NCBI GenBank assembly: GCA_946614075.1
Contig: CAMOGO010000053.1
Coordinates: forward strand, 1 to 7,513
From: an uncultured Lachnospiraceae bacterium
Lineage (GTDB): Bacteria; Bacillota_A; Clostridia; Lachnospirales; Lachnospiraceae
DNA: 7,513 nt
Direction of reading: 5' to 3'
Part shown: one piece after another, positions 1-6,711 of the stretch
Layout: each line of letters starts with the position of its first letter
Numbering within the stretch: position 1 is the first letter of the stretch
Notes under the pieces: model-generated
The model's input: the letters and a program-made list of their open reading frames with translations, nothing else
The model's database searches: none
What the model was told of the DNA's origin: nothing
Translations under genes and position numbers: made by a program

Positions 1-36
1 CTGGGTCGGGCTTACGCCCTTCCCGTCACACGGCGC

Positions 37-182
37 TCAGACAAGCGGAATTCTGTCCTTATCGTATTTGACCTTCGTAATGCATTTCTATGGCCTCCTC
101 GCAAAGACCGCCTTACGATATGATCACTGATTTTTAGTGTCTTCGAAGTCTATTCCCCCGAATCCTTGTGCGACAGCCCCTT
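37..182 (-). mobile_element. Possible remnant of an IS left end with decayed transposase start
   Basis: Read on the minus strand, the repeat half at 182-136 is followed by an AGGAGG ribosome-binding site (99-94) and, after 8 bases, an ATG at 85-83 that opens a frame of only eight codons (MHYEGQIR, then stop). A neighbouring frame reads KVKYDKDRIPLV before a stop at 39-37. From memory, IS1182-type transposases often begin with a short stretch of this kind (a YD-x-D/E-Q-like start followed by I-x-x-VS and a conserved LVP). The order of end sequence, ribosome-binding site and start would fit a decayed IS left end with frameshifts. The match is short and rests on recollection, so it is weak. The rest of any element lies outside the window. 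Confidence 0.25.
136..182 (-). repeat. Half-copy of the palindromic repeat found at 5219-5316
   Basis: The reverse complement of this 47-base stretch aligns without gaps to the left arm of the downstream palindrome (5219-5265), with about 36 of 47 bases identical by hand count. The shared core includes AAGGGGCTGTCGC, AGGAT, GAATAGAC and a terminal CACT. No matching second arm is visible on its left side, so this is half an element rather than an intact palindrome. It lies 142 bases before the start codon of the large gene, so that gene has related repeats on both sides. Confidence 0.75.
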
Positions 183-192
183 CCTTCTTGGC

Positions 193-221
193 TTGCGGTT
201 TCGTCTCTTTATTGTCATAAT
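193..221 (+). promoter_or_regulatory. Candidate sigma-A-type promoter for the surface-protein gene
   Basis: TTGCGG (193-198) and CATAAT (216-221) are separated by 17 bases. The -10 box matches five of six consensus positions and the -35 box three of six. Transcription would start near 228 and give a leader of about 95 bases. The site begins 11 bases beyond the repeat half. The match is only moderate, and TACAAT at 241-246 is an alternative -10 without a good -35. Confidence 0.35.
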
Positions 222-323
222 CCTGTTGTTTTTGAGGGGGTACAATCTCTCCTGCTTTGCTACACTTATCATGGAACGATGTAACCATGGGGGGTAATAA
301 AACCAAAGAAAGGAGAGATCAAG

Positions 324-3300
324 ATGAGACACCGAAAATATCTGTCGCTTTTGATGACCATCATCCTCATCGGGATGACAGCGTTGTCATCGCTGAATCT
401 GGCATTTGCGACGATGGATCCGGCGGCCGGAGGCCCGACCGACAACGAGGAATGGTCTGAGTGGGATATCGTGGATTATCCGACCTGTACGACCGACGGC
501 TATGAGATCCGGTACAGCAGCTACGGGAATTCCGAGACCCGTGCGATCCCGGCGACTGGACATTCCTGGTCCGGTTGGGATGTCATCGCAGAGCCCACCT
601 GTACCGAAAGTGGATCGCAGACCAGATTCTGCTTCAACTGCTGGGAAGAGGAGTACGGCACCATTCCGGCTCTTGGCCACAGCTTTGGCGCTTGGACGAC
701 GACCGTGACTGCAAGCTGCGTCATTGAGGGCGAGCAGCAGCATACCTGCTCCCGCTGCGGCTACACAGAAACGGTAAATATCGGCTACGGCAGCCACAGC
801 TGGGGCAGCTGGCACGAGGAGCAGGCCGCGACCTGTACCCAGCCTGGCCTCATGGTGCGCCACTGCACCGTCTGCTATCAGTACGATTCCTATTATACCG
901 GCTATGCTGACCACACCTACGGGGAGTGGACCATCCTGGCAAACGCAGACGATTTCCACACGGGACTGCGTCAGCGGACCTGCCAGGTGTGCGGCGGGAT
1001 CCAGGAGGAGAGCTTCTTCCCGGATGGGACGCTGCAGTATGGCGATACCGGCTCTGCCGTCGAGAACCTGCAGAAAGCCCTGAATGCGGCGGGCTATGAC
1101 TGCGGAACTGCTGATGGCATCTATGGCGACCTCACCTACAATGCGGTCGCGGCCTTCGAGGCGGCAAACGGCATTGAAGGGGACGGCATTGCATGGCCCG
1201 GCGTCCAGAAGCTCCTGAACGAGGGCTGCGCTCTGCTTCTTAATTTCTCCATGTTCGACAGCACCCCCAGGGAGGACAACGGCCAGGATGTCGTCTACGA
1301 AATCCTCATGACCTATATGGGCTGGGATACCCTGGAGAACACGGAGGTCCATTACGAGATCGGGACCTGGAACGGGGACAAGCTGGAACTCATCCAGGCC
1401 GGAGGTGTCTACACCTCGATGGATCCCCTGACGATGGAGCCTGGCGACACCGTGCCGATTACCTTCAACTACACACTTCCGCATGAACTGATCGGGAAGG
1501 AAATCTATCTGGACTGCTGGGCGTTCGGAACCGTGGCCAATGGCGGTCCGACCGTCACCGGATCCTTTGACTCCTATACCCTTCTTGAGCCGATCCTGCC
1601 GGAGCTTCCGTATAATCTGCCTGAGATGGGCGAGAACACCGCCGCTCTTCTGCTCGAAGCCGAATACGATGACACGGTAGAGTGGCAAGAGGGAGACACG
1701 ATCCCGTATACGCTGACGATCACCAACGCCGGCAAGCTCCCGTTAACCATCGGACTTTTCAACGTCACCCTCGATTTAGGGATCGACAAGGATTATCCGG
1801 AATTTTCCGAAAATTTATTACCTGCTTTGGGAACCGTCCAGCTGCAGCCGGGCGAGCAATACGTCTACCATTACGATTATGTTGCCCTGGATTGTCATCC
1901 CGGAGATCTGACATCCTACCTGGACTTCAAGGTTTCCGCCTTTTCCGATCAAACCCATTCCTGGGTTTCCGCCGACAGCTGCCTGCCTGACCCGCTCCAT
2001 CACGACAAGCAGGTAGGAGACGGTATGGCAGCCCTCGTTCTGAACGGTACCGCGGAATACTCAAGTGACCTGAAGGTCGGAGATATTGTCGCTTTGAATA
2101 TGAGCGCCGTGAACGTCGGCACCTGCAACCTGTCTGATCTGCGTTTCGTCGGCATTGTCAATAACAATTCCGGCATGGAGTTCTTCTTCCCGCCGTCCGC
2201 CGAGGAGATGCAGTACCTGGAATGCGGCCAGACCCTGGAGCATACCGTTGAGTATGTCCTGACGGAAAAGGATATCGCAAGCCAGGCTATCACGCTGGAA
2301 GTCTGGGTTGACGGCTCTATCAATCTTTCCAAGGACCTTGCCGAAGCTTACGGCTATGTTGCCGCTCACTGGTTTGTGAAGATCCCGATCAAAGGAGACT
2401 CCCTTCCCGATGTTTTCGACCTGCACCTGAACTATTATTATACAGGCACCATGGAGCGTCTTGACACGGTCCAAGACGGTGAGGATTACCTCGTCACAGT
2501 GGAGGCTACGCCTTCTAAGGGACTGGAACTCGCGGATGGTTCCTTCGCGCTCTATGCCGGCCCGACCGACCTGCTTGCGGACGATAACACCGATTTCTAC
2601 GCCAGCCTCCCGGAGGGATACTGGAATGAGGATGATATCTACTCCTTCCTTTACCGCATCCGGGTAACCCCCGAGGATCTGGCGGCTGGTGCGATCCATC
2701 GCAGTCTCTGGGTCAGCGCGGTCGTAATCGATGAAGAAACGCTCGAAAAGAAAGCGGTGAGATCCAATCAGATCGACATCGATATCCCGTTTGAGGCAGA
2801 GGAAACCGAAAGCGATGTGGTGCCCGTACTTACTGTCGAGCTGCTCTCCGAGCAAAAGGATTATTACGAGTTTGGGGATGAGATCGAGCTGGGCTACTCC
2901 CTGAAAAACGAGGGAACGGAAGAGGCCTTCTTCGGCGGCATCTTCACCTACGTGAACGCCATCGACGAGCTGACCTTTGATGAGATCTCCCTTCCCGAAT
3001 ATCTCGTCGAGGGAGACGGGACGCCGGTGGGACCGGGAGAAGAAATCACAGGATCCTTCCACTATACCATTCCCGAGAGGGAGATCACCGGCTTCAAGAT
3101 CGAAATGGAATTTGACGGCAACCTGATCTCCTGGGATCCGGAGCCGGAGGACCACTACTCCAACCCCGTCCTCTTCAAGCTCCCCATCCTGGCAGACTTT
3201 GACGATTCGTTCATCGATTCGAATGATACGGATGAGACTGACATCGAAATGCCTCTTCCGGAAACGGATGAAATCCCTGTTCTGTCTATCAATAAATGGG

Positions 3301-5162
3301 TGGTTTCGTATCCCGAAAACTTTATGTATTATACGGAAGGTGAAACCGTCAGTTTCTGCATCGCTGTTTCCAACCTTCTTCCGGAAAGCGTCGATAATGT
3401 AGTCATATATGATATCCCGGGCATCAAAGCCGATCCTATCATCGTGGATGAGCTGGGCTTTATATCCGCATACGACTCCCTGATCTATGGCCCCATCAAG
3501 TATGACATTTCGAAAGAAGATGTCGAAAGAGGCTATTTTGTCAATATCGCCCGCGTTACCTGGGATTCCAATGGACAGACAGGCTCCGCCTATGATTATA
3601 TTGTAGTCGACACGGATGGACAGCCGGACCCCATTGAAATCATCGACACCGATGTGGAGAATACGGCCAAGCCGCACCCGGACGACAATATGATCACGGA
3701 TCCGGACGGCACTGCCGAGGACCCCACTATCATCGAGTACGATCCGGGCTGGAACAACCTGATCGAAATCGACGAAAATGATCAGGAAACGGAACCCACC
3801 GAGGAGACAGAGCCGTCCGATGGCACCGACCAGGATACGGACGTGACCGAGGTTACTCTCATCCCTCCTGTCACCGAAACAGCCTCCGAAAGCGAGACAG
3901 AGATGGAAACTCAGCCTGAAGAAACTCAGCCTGAGGAAACGCTCCCGCCGGAGACTATCCCTCCGGAAACTCTGCCGCCTGAGACTATGCCGCCGGAGAC
4001 TATACCACCCGAGACTATGCCGCCGGAGACTATCCCGCCGGAAACCCTTCCTCCGGAGACCAAACCCACAGATCCTGGCACTGGGTTCTCACCGCCGGAG
4101 CCGCCGGAGAAAACCACCGGACCTGAAAATCCGATCAAGTTAATCCAGAATAGCATCGGCGTAGGCCTGCATACCGGCGACTGCTGCTATTACGATCTGG
4201 AAGCACGCGGAGACGGAACGACCGTCTACACCGTCCATTTCTGCCGCGAGCATCAGCTCGTACAGCAGGCTATCGATGAAATCTTCGCCACCGCCAAAAC
4301 CCCTGCGGAGGAGCTCGCCGCATGGCAGCTGGCCCGCTCCCTGTGGCAGGCGAAGCTCGACCAGATGTATGCGGATCTGCTGAAGACAGCCGCCGCAGAG
4401 CCCGATGAAGAGCTCCGCACCCAGAAGGAAGAGATCATCCGCAAGGAGAAGGAAGCCTTCTATCTGCAGCTGGTGACCTACGAAGCCGACCTGATGTTAA
4501 TCTTCCCCGAGGATCCGCTGATCGTCGCGGAAAAGGTAAACGAAGCCCTGCGCCTGCGCACCATGGACATGTGCTACGAGCTGGCCACCGCATCGGGTGA
4601 ACGCATCGACAGCTACCTGAAGGACGACATTGACCTGATGATTGGCACCATGCCCGCCGAGGACTGCAGCCACTCCTACGCCTCTCTTCCGGAGAAGGAT
4701 CTGCGTCTGACCGAAAAGTACTGCGAGGACACTGCTGTAATCCTGAACACCTCCGTCGAAATGGCCGAGGAAGCCCTGGCGAATCCGACTCTGTTCCTGA
4801 AGATGCTGGAAAACAGCAATAAGCTTCCGGTGCTGGAGGAGGGCGAGGAAATGCCGTCCGCCCTGACCCTCGCCTGGACGCTCTCCCGCAGCCAGTGGAT
4901 GAGACGCCTGGACCAGATGACCACCAAGCGTTATCTGAATGCTGAGGAAGTAAACCGCGACGTCATCGCCGCAGACCGCAGCGCCTTCGCCGCATGGCTC
5001 GACGCCCGCGAAGCATTGCTTACGCTCCTGTACGAGACCTCTCCTTCCTGCGATGAAATCGTCGCCGAGGTCATGGCCGAAGCCGTCATGGACCAGACCA
5101 TCCGCCTCTGCGAAGCTCTGGAGGAAGCCGAAGCACTCACCGCCCAGGCAGCCGGGAACTAA
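324..5162 (+). CDS. Large secreted cell-surface protein: Cys repeats, PG-binding domain, Ig-like modules, PPET stalk, twin C-terminal modules
   Basis: This 1612-residue protein is unnamed. AGGAGA (311-316) sits 7 bases before the ATG, which supports this start. Residues 1-29 form a Sec signal peptide with a hydrophobic core and a likely cut after AFA. About 44-230 hold five GHSWxxW repeats, most with CxxC pairs. About 236-298 match a PG_binding_1 domain (GDTGSAVENLQ, DGIYGDLT, AVAAFE). About 305-1097 are serial beta-sandwich-like segments, several resembling CARDB-type domains; the last, from about 984, is DUF11-like (VSFCIAVSN, GYFVNIARVTW). About 1150-1275 are an acidic Pro/Thr/Glu stalk. 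About 1284-1612 are two related helical Cys modules loosely like LprI. I see no LPxTG motif or C-terminal membrane helix, so wall attachment through the PG-binding domain is inferred. An adhesin, wall-organising or lysozyme-related role is possible but unproven. It is convergent with the lipoprotein gene. Confidence 0.93.
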   Translation: MRHRKYLSLLMTIILIGMTALSSLNLAFATMDPAAGGPTDNEEWSEWDIVDYPTCTTDGYEIRYSSYGNSETRAIPATGHSWSGWDVIAEPTCTESGSQTRFCFNCWEEEYGTIPALGHSFGAWTTTVTASCVIEGEQQHTCSRCGYTETVNIGYGSHSWGSWHEEQAATCTQPGLMVRHCTVCYQYDSYYTGYADHTYGEWTILANADDFHTGLRQRTCQVCGGIQEESFFPDGTLQYGDTGSAVENLQKALNAAGYDCGTADGIYGDLTYNAVAAFEAANGIEGDGIAWPGVQKLLNEGCALLLNFSMFDSTPREDNGQDVVYEILMTYMGWDTLENTEVHYEIGTWNGDKLELIQAGGVYTSMDPLTMEPGDTVPITFNYTLPHELIGKEIYLDCWAFGTVANGGPTVTGSFDSYTLLEPILPELPYNLPEMGENTAALLLEAEYDDTVEWQEGDTIPYTLTITNAGKLPLTIGLFNVTLDLGIDKDYPEFSENLLPALGTVQLQPGEQYVYHYDYVALDCHPGDLTSYLDFKVSAFSDQTHSWVSADSCLPDPLHHDKQVGDGMAALVLNGTAEYSSDLKVGDIVALNMSAVNVGTCNLSDLRFVGIVNNNSGMEFFFPPSAEEMQYLECGQTLEHTVEYVLTEKDIASQAITLEVWVDGSINLSKDLAEAYGYVAAHWFVKIPIKGDSLPDVFDLHLNYYYTGTMERLDTVQDGEDYLVTVEATPSKGLELADGSFALYAGPTDLLADDNTDFYASLPEGYWNEDDIYSFLYRIRVTPEDLAAGAIHRSLWVSAVVIDEETLEKKAVRSNQIDIDIPFEAEETESDVVPVLTVELLSEQKDYYEFGDEIELGYSLKNEGTEEAFFGGIFTYVNAIDELTFDEISLPEYLVEGDGTPVGPGEEITGSFHYTIPEREITGFKIEMEFDGNLISWDPEPEDHYSNPVLFKLPILADFDDSFIDSNDTDETDIEMPLPETDEIPVLSINKWVVSYPENFMYYTEGETVSFCIAVSNLLPESVDNVVIYDIPGIKADPIIVDELGFISAYDSLIYGPIKYDISKEDVERGYFVNIARVTWDSNGQTGSAYDYIVVDTDGQPDPIEIIDTDVENTAKPHPDDNMITDPDGTAEDPTIIEYDPGWNNLIEIDENDQETEPTEETEPSDGTDQDTDVTEVTLIPPVTETASESETEMETQPEETQPEETLPPETIPPETLPPETMPPETIPPETMPPETIPPETLPPETKPTDPGTGFSPPEPPEKTTGPENPIKLIQNSIGVGLHTGDCCYYDLEARGDGTTVYTVHFCREHQLVQQAIDEIFATAKTPAEELAAWQLARSLWQAKLDQMYADLLKTAAAEPDEELRTQKEEIIRKEKEAFYLQLVTYEADLMLIFPEDPLIVAEKVNEALRLRTMDMCYELATASGERIDSYLKDDIDLMIGTMPAEDCSHSYASLPEKDLRLTEKYCEDTAVILNTSVEMAEEALANPTLFLKMLENSNKLPVLEEGEEMPSALTLAWTLSRSQWMRRLDQMTTKRYLNAEEVNRDVIAADRSAFAAWLDAREALLTLLYETSPSCDEIVAEVMAEAVMDQTIRLCEALEEAEALTAQAAGN
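453..1013 (+). repeat. Five degenerate GHSWxxW / CxxC protein repeats
   Basis: Residues about 44-230 of the surface protein repeat with a period of about 37 residues. Units open with W-S-E-W (44), GHSWSGW (79), GHSFGAW (118), SHSWGSW (157) and DHTYGEW (196). Units 2 to 4 each have a lone Cys (93, 132, 171) followed about 10 residues later by a CxxC pair (103/106, 142/145, 181/184). Unit 1 keeps only the lone Cys (55), and unit 5 only the CxxC (220/223). Such repeats are common in secreted Clostridia proteins. Paired cysteines suggest metal binding or disulfides, but the sequence does not say which. Confidence 0.85.
3909..4058 (+). repeat. Ten 15-bp units encoding a TxPPE pentapeptide stalk
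   Basis: Residues 1196-1245 are ten consecutive pentapeptides, two TQPEE followed by eight TxPPE in which x is Leu, Ile or Met. The DNA period is 15 bases, with codon-level variation among units. The stretch is flanked by acidic Thr/Glu-rich sequence (about 1150-1195) and by a Pro/Gly-rich tail to about 1275. It probably forms an extended spacer that separates the C-terminal modules from the beta-rich body. The near-repeat DNA could change length by slippage or recombination. Confidence 0.9.
4173..5159 (+). repeat. Tandem pair of C-terminal Cys/helical modules, LprI-like
   Basis: Residues about 1284-1440 and 1446-1612 of the surface protein appear to be divergent copies of one module. Each starts with an acidic GDCC or EDC motif, has a second Cys exactly 19 residues on (1288 to 1307 and 1448 to 1467), then a Trp-rich helix with a shared LDQM (1345-1348 and 1529-1532), an aromatic EAF / SAF helix, and ends with a Cys in RTMDMCYEL or QTIRLCEAL (1417 and 1596). 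The spacing and helix pattern recall the LprI/DUF1311 fold, but the resemblance is loose. The second copy has a longer insert before LDQM. Confidence 0.7.
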
Positions 5163-5184
5163 AATCACCTAAGGCCAACACCTC

Positions 5185-5216
5185 CTGCCGTCAACTGCGC
5201 CTGTAGCTGGCGGCAG
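5185..5216 (+). terminator. Hairpin just after the surface-protein gene
   Basis: CTGCCG (5185-5190) pairs with CGGCAG (5211-5216), and the stem continues inward with one G-T wobble and one mismatch, giving about 12 pairs around an 8-base loop. It starts 22 bases after the stop codon. No T-run follows, so it may be a processing or stability hairpin, or act together with the palindrome that follows. The arm CGGCAG can alternatively pair with CTGCCG at 5317-5322 on the far side of the palindrome, so the two folds exclude each other at this segment. Confidence 0.45.
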
Positions 5217-5218
5217 CA

Positions 5219-5316
5219 AAGGGGCTGTCGCTCTAGGATATAAAAGAATAGACGTCAAAGTCACTGATAGAAGTGTCTTTGACGTCTATTCTTTCCTTTT
5301 TGAGCGACAGCCCCTT
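5219..5316. repeat. 98-bp near-perfect palindrome, MITE-like repeat
   Basis: The outer arms AAGGGGCTGTCGCTC (5219-5233) and their exact reverse complement (5302-5316) enclose a second perfect 18-bp inverted repeat (5243-5260 with 5277-5294) and a 4-bp CACT/AGTG stem around a 6-base GATAGA loop. Only an internal segment of 7 to 9 bases on each side is unpaired. The arms resemble the half-copy at 136-182, which indicates a dispersed repeat family rather than a one-off terminator. Its form, two inverted ends with almost no interior, fits a small non-autonomous element built from IS ends. This origin is inference, and no clear target duplication is visible. Confidence 0.8.
5243..5300. terminator. 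Probable two-way terminator between convergent genes
   Basis: The inner 18-bp stem of the palindrome (5243-5260 with 5277-5294), topped by a short CACT stem, is followed on the plus strand by TTTCCTTTTT (5292-5300 region) and on the minus strand by CTTTTATATCC. Both directions therefore end in a strong stem followed by a T-rich stretch. It lies between two genes that face each other (stops at 5162 and 5336) and could end both transcripts. A small CCGGC-ATGA-GCCGG hairpin (5320-5333) right after the lipoprotein stop may help on the minus strand. Confidence 0.65.
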
Positions 5317-5335
5317 CTGCCGGCATGAGCCGGAA

Positions 5336-6691
5336 TTACGGCAGATACTTGATGAGCTCGTAGACGCGTGCCTCGGTCAGGCCAGCGCCCGTCAGATACT
5401 TCTGCATCGGAGCCATGGAGCCGCCGGCAACCTCAGCCTCAGCATTCGCCATCTTCTGCTCCTTGTCCGTGATCCACGCACGCTGCTCCTGCAGCAGCGT
5501 ATTCATCTGGCTTTCGGAAAGCGTTCCCTTCAGGATCAGCCACAGATCATTCAGGCTGTCATCCCACAGCGTATACAGCTCCTCTGCCTTCTGATTGTAC
5601 TCGGTCTGCGTCAGCGAATCATTCTGGATCGAGTTCTTCAGCGTCTTAGAGGTGCTCTGGACATCCAGAAGGCTCGTCACAAACATGCCAACCATGTCCG
5701 CACTGTAAAAGCCTTCTTCCTGCGCTTCATTGTACAGGCCTACGAAGGTAAGCTCCGTGGCAGTCGTTCCCGTCTCAAAGTCATAGAGTGCGGGGTTGAC
5801 CCAGCTGAGGAAGCCCTCCGGAAGATTGTCTTTCTTGCTTCCCGGCAGATAGAAATACATATCACCGGCATCCTCCAGGCCATAGGCTCCGGCGTAAACG
5901 AATCTGACACCGTCTATAATCTCGGTTTCTCCCTCATTTTTTGCGTAGGACATAGAGACTATCTGGGTCTTGTAGGTGTAGTCATCCACCTTCGTCAGCT
6001 CTCCAAACTTGCCGGAGAACTCACAGTAATACATGGTTCCGTTCGGATAGTCTGTCCCGGTGTCTCCCATATCGGAGTCATGGTAAATACCGGAAAAAGA
6101 TCCATCCGACGCAATGCTCAGGTCCGTACTCCAGCCGCCGGCACCGCTCAGGAAGGAGAAATTCATACCGGTAAGCTTCGCATAGGAGAAGTCACCAACC
6201 ATGGATGCTGCTGCAGGATAGAGATTGGCCAGATCCACGCTGGTCGTCCAGTCAACACCACTCCCGCTGCCGGCAGATGCCGGGTTTGCAGCCGCCTGGG
6301 TTGTCCCGGAAGCCGCCTGCGTGGTCGCAGAAGCTGCCTGGGTGGTACCGGAAGCCGCCTGCGTGGTCGCAGAAGCTGCCTGCGTGGTACCGGAGGCTGC
6401 CTGAGTCTGGGCAGCAGCTCCACTGTTGTCGCCCGCCGCCTGAGATGCGCTCTGGCCGGAACCGCCCATCAGGGTATCCAGGCCTCCGGGAATCTTCTGT
6501 CCGGATGCATGGGTCTCTCCGGCTGCCTCTGTCTGACTCGCGGATGAGGACGGCGCTGCCGGCTGACTGCAAGCACCAAGCAGCATGCACATCGCTGCAA
6601 GGACCGCCAGACCTGCTTTTCCGGCGCCTCTTACTACACTGTTTCGATTGCTATGGCTGACCTTGCGGCCTGCCATTTCCTGATTTTTCAT
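5336..6691 (-). CDS. Lipoprotein with Ala/Thr/Gln linker, beta-rich middle domain and LprI-like C-terminus
   Basis: This 451-residue protein is exported and lipid-anchored: basic residues precede a hydrophobic stretch (about 27-38) and a lipobox LGAC with Cys41 as the acylated residue. About 42-145 are a Ser/Ala/Thr/Gln-rich linker with a heptapeptide repeat. About 146-325 form a beta-rich domain with SDGSFSGIYHDSD, YPNGTMYYCEFSGKF and YLPG motifs, a layout I recall from Lachnospiraceae proteins annotated as 'lysozyme inhibitor LprI family'. About 362-449 are helical and LprI-like (LYTLWDDSLNDLW, then LLQEQRAWITDKE). The mature protein has only Cys223 besides the lipid Cys, so the disulfides usual in LprI domains are absent. 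The start is chosen at 6691 because AAGGGGA lies upstream; Met6 is an alternative. Lysozyme inhibition is inherited from the family name and is not shown here. Confidence 0.9.
   Translation of the reverse strand: MKNQEMAGRKVSHSNRNSVVRGAGKAGLAVLAAMCMLLGACSQPAAPSSSASQTEAAGETHASGQKIPGGLDTLMGGSGQSASQAAGDNSGAAAQTQAASGTTQAASATTQAASGTTQAASATTQAASGTTQAAANPASAGSGSGVDWTTSVDLANLYPAAASMVGDFSYAKLTGMNFSFLSGAGGWSTDLSIASDGSFSGIYHDSDMGDTGTDYPNGTMYYCEFSGKFGELTKVDDYTYKTQIVSMSYAKNEGETEIIDGVRFVYAGAYGLEDAGDMYFYLPGSKKDNLPEGFLSWVNPALYDFETGTTATELTFVGLYNEAQEEGFYSADMVGMFVTSLLDVQSTSKTLKNSIQNDSLTQTEYNQKAEELYTLWDDSLNDLWLILKGTLSESQMNTLLQEQRAWITDKEQKMANAEAEVAGGSMAPMQKYLTGAGLTEARVYELIKYLP
6302..6406 (-). repeat. Heptapeptide TQAASGT/TQAASAT repeat (42-bp DNA period) in the lipoprotein linker
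   Basis: Residues 96-130 of the lipoprotein are five heptads alternating TQAASGT and TQAASAT, with a partial sixth following. Because the two variants alternate, the DNA repeats with a period of 42 bases and nearly identical units. The stretch probably serves as a flexible spacer between the lipid anchor and the folded domains, and it could vary in length between strains. Confidence 0.9.
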
Positions 6692-6711
6692 TCTCTCTTT
6701 CCCCTTTCTGA

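Larger units (their letters stand above)
1..323. other. Leader region without a confident gene
   Basis: This 323-base stretch precedes the large surface-protein gene. It holds a possible minus-strand IS end with decayed transposase start codons, a half-copy of the palindromic repeat that also lies downstream of the gene, a candidate plus-strand promoter and the ribosome-binding site of the gene at 324. Two minus-strand open frames of 60 codons (124-306 and 150-332) show no recognisable protein, and the first runs straight through the repeat, so I do not call them genes. At the very start, the minus strand can form a GGGC-GTAA-GCCC hairpin with a GNRA-type loop, but too little of the surroundings is present to assign an RNA. 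Confidence 0.6.

Noticed and set aside
4..31. GGGC-GTAA-GCCC hairpin on the minus strand, considered as part of a group II intron or other structured RNA
   Set aside because: Only one short stem is visible, no domain V-like sequence could be matched, and the region is cut by the window edge.
124..306. 60-codon minus-strand frame ending in GGIDFEDTKNQ
   Set aside because: Its C-terminal third is simply the translated repeat half, and the rest resembles nothing I know.
387..1688. 433-codon open frame on the minus strand inside the surface gene
   Set aside because: It is antisense to a clearly coding gene with signal peptide and domains, and its protein shows no recognisable motif. GC-rich codon patterns often leave the opposite strand open.
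2061..3677. 538-codon open frame on the minus strand inside the surface gene
   Set aside because: It is long but low in recognisable features and lies wholly opposite the beta-rich part of the surface protein, so it is treated as a shadow frame.
4497..5168. 223-codon minus-strand open frame opposite the C-terminal modules
   Set aside because: No motif or convincing ribosome-binding site was seen, and the plus-strand frame shows the conserved Cys spacing of a real protein.
5273..6547. 424-codon plus-strand open frame opposite the lipoprotein gene
   Set aside because: It starts inside the palindrome, is antisense to a gene with a clear lipobox and family motifs, and its Arg/Gly/Ser-rich end is just the complement of the Ala/Thr repeat.
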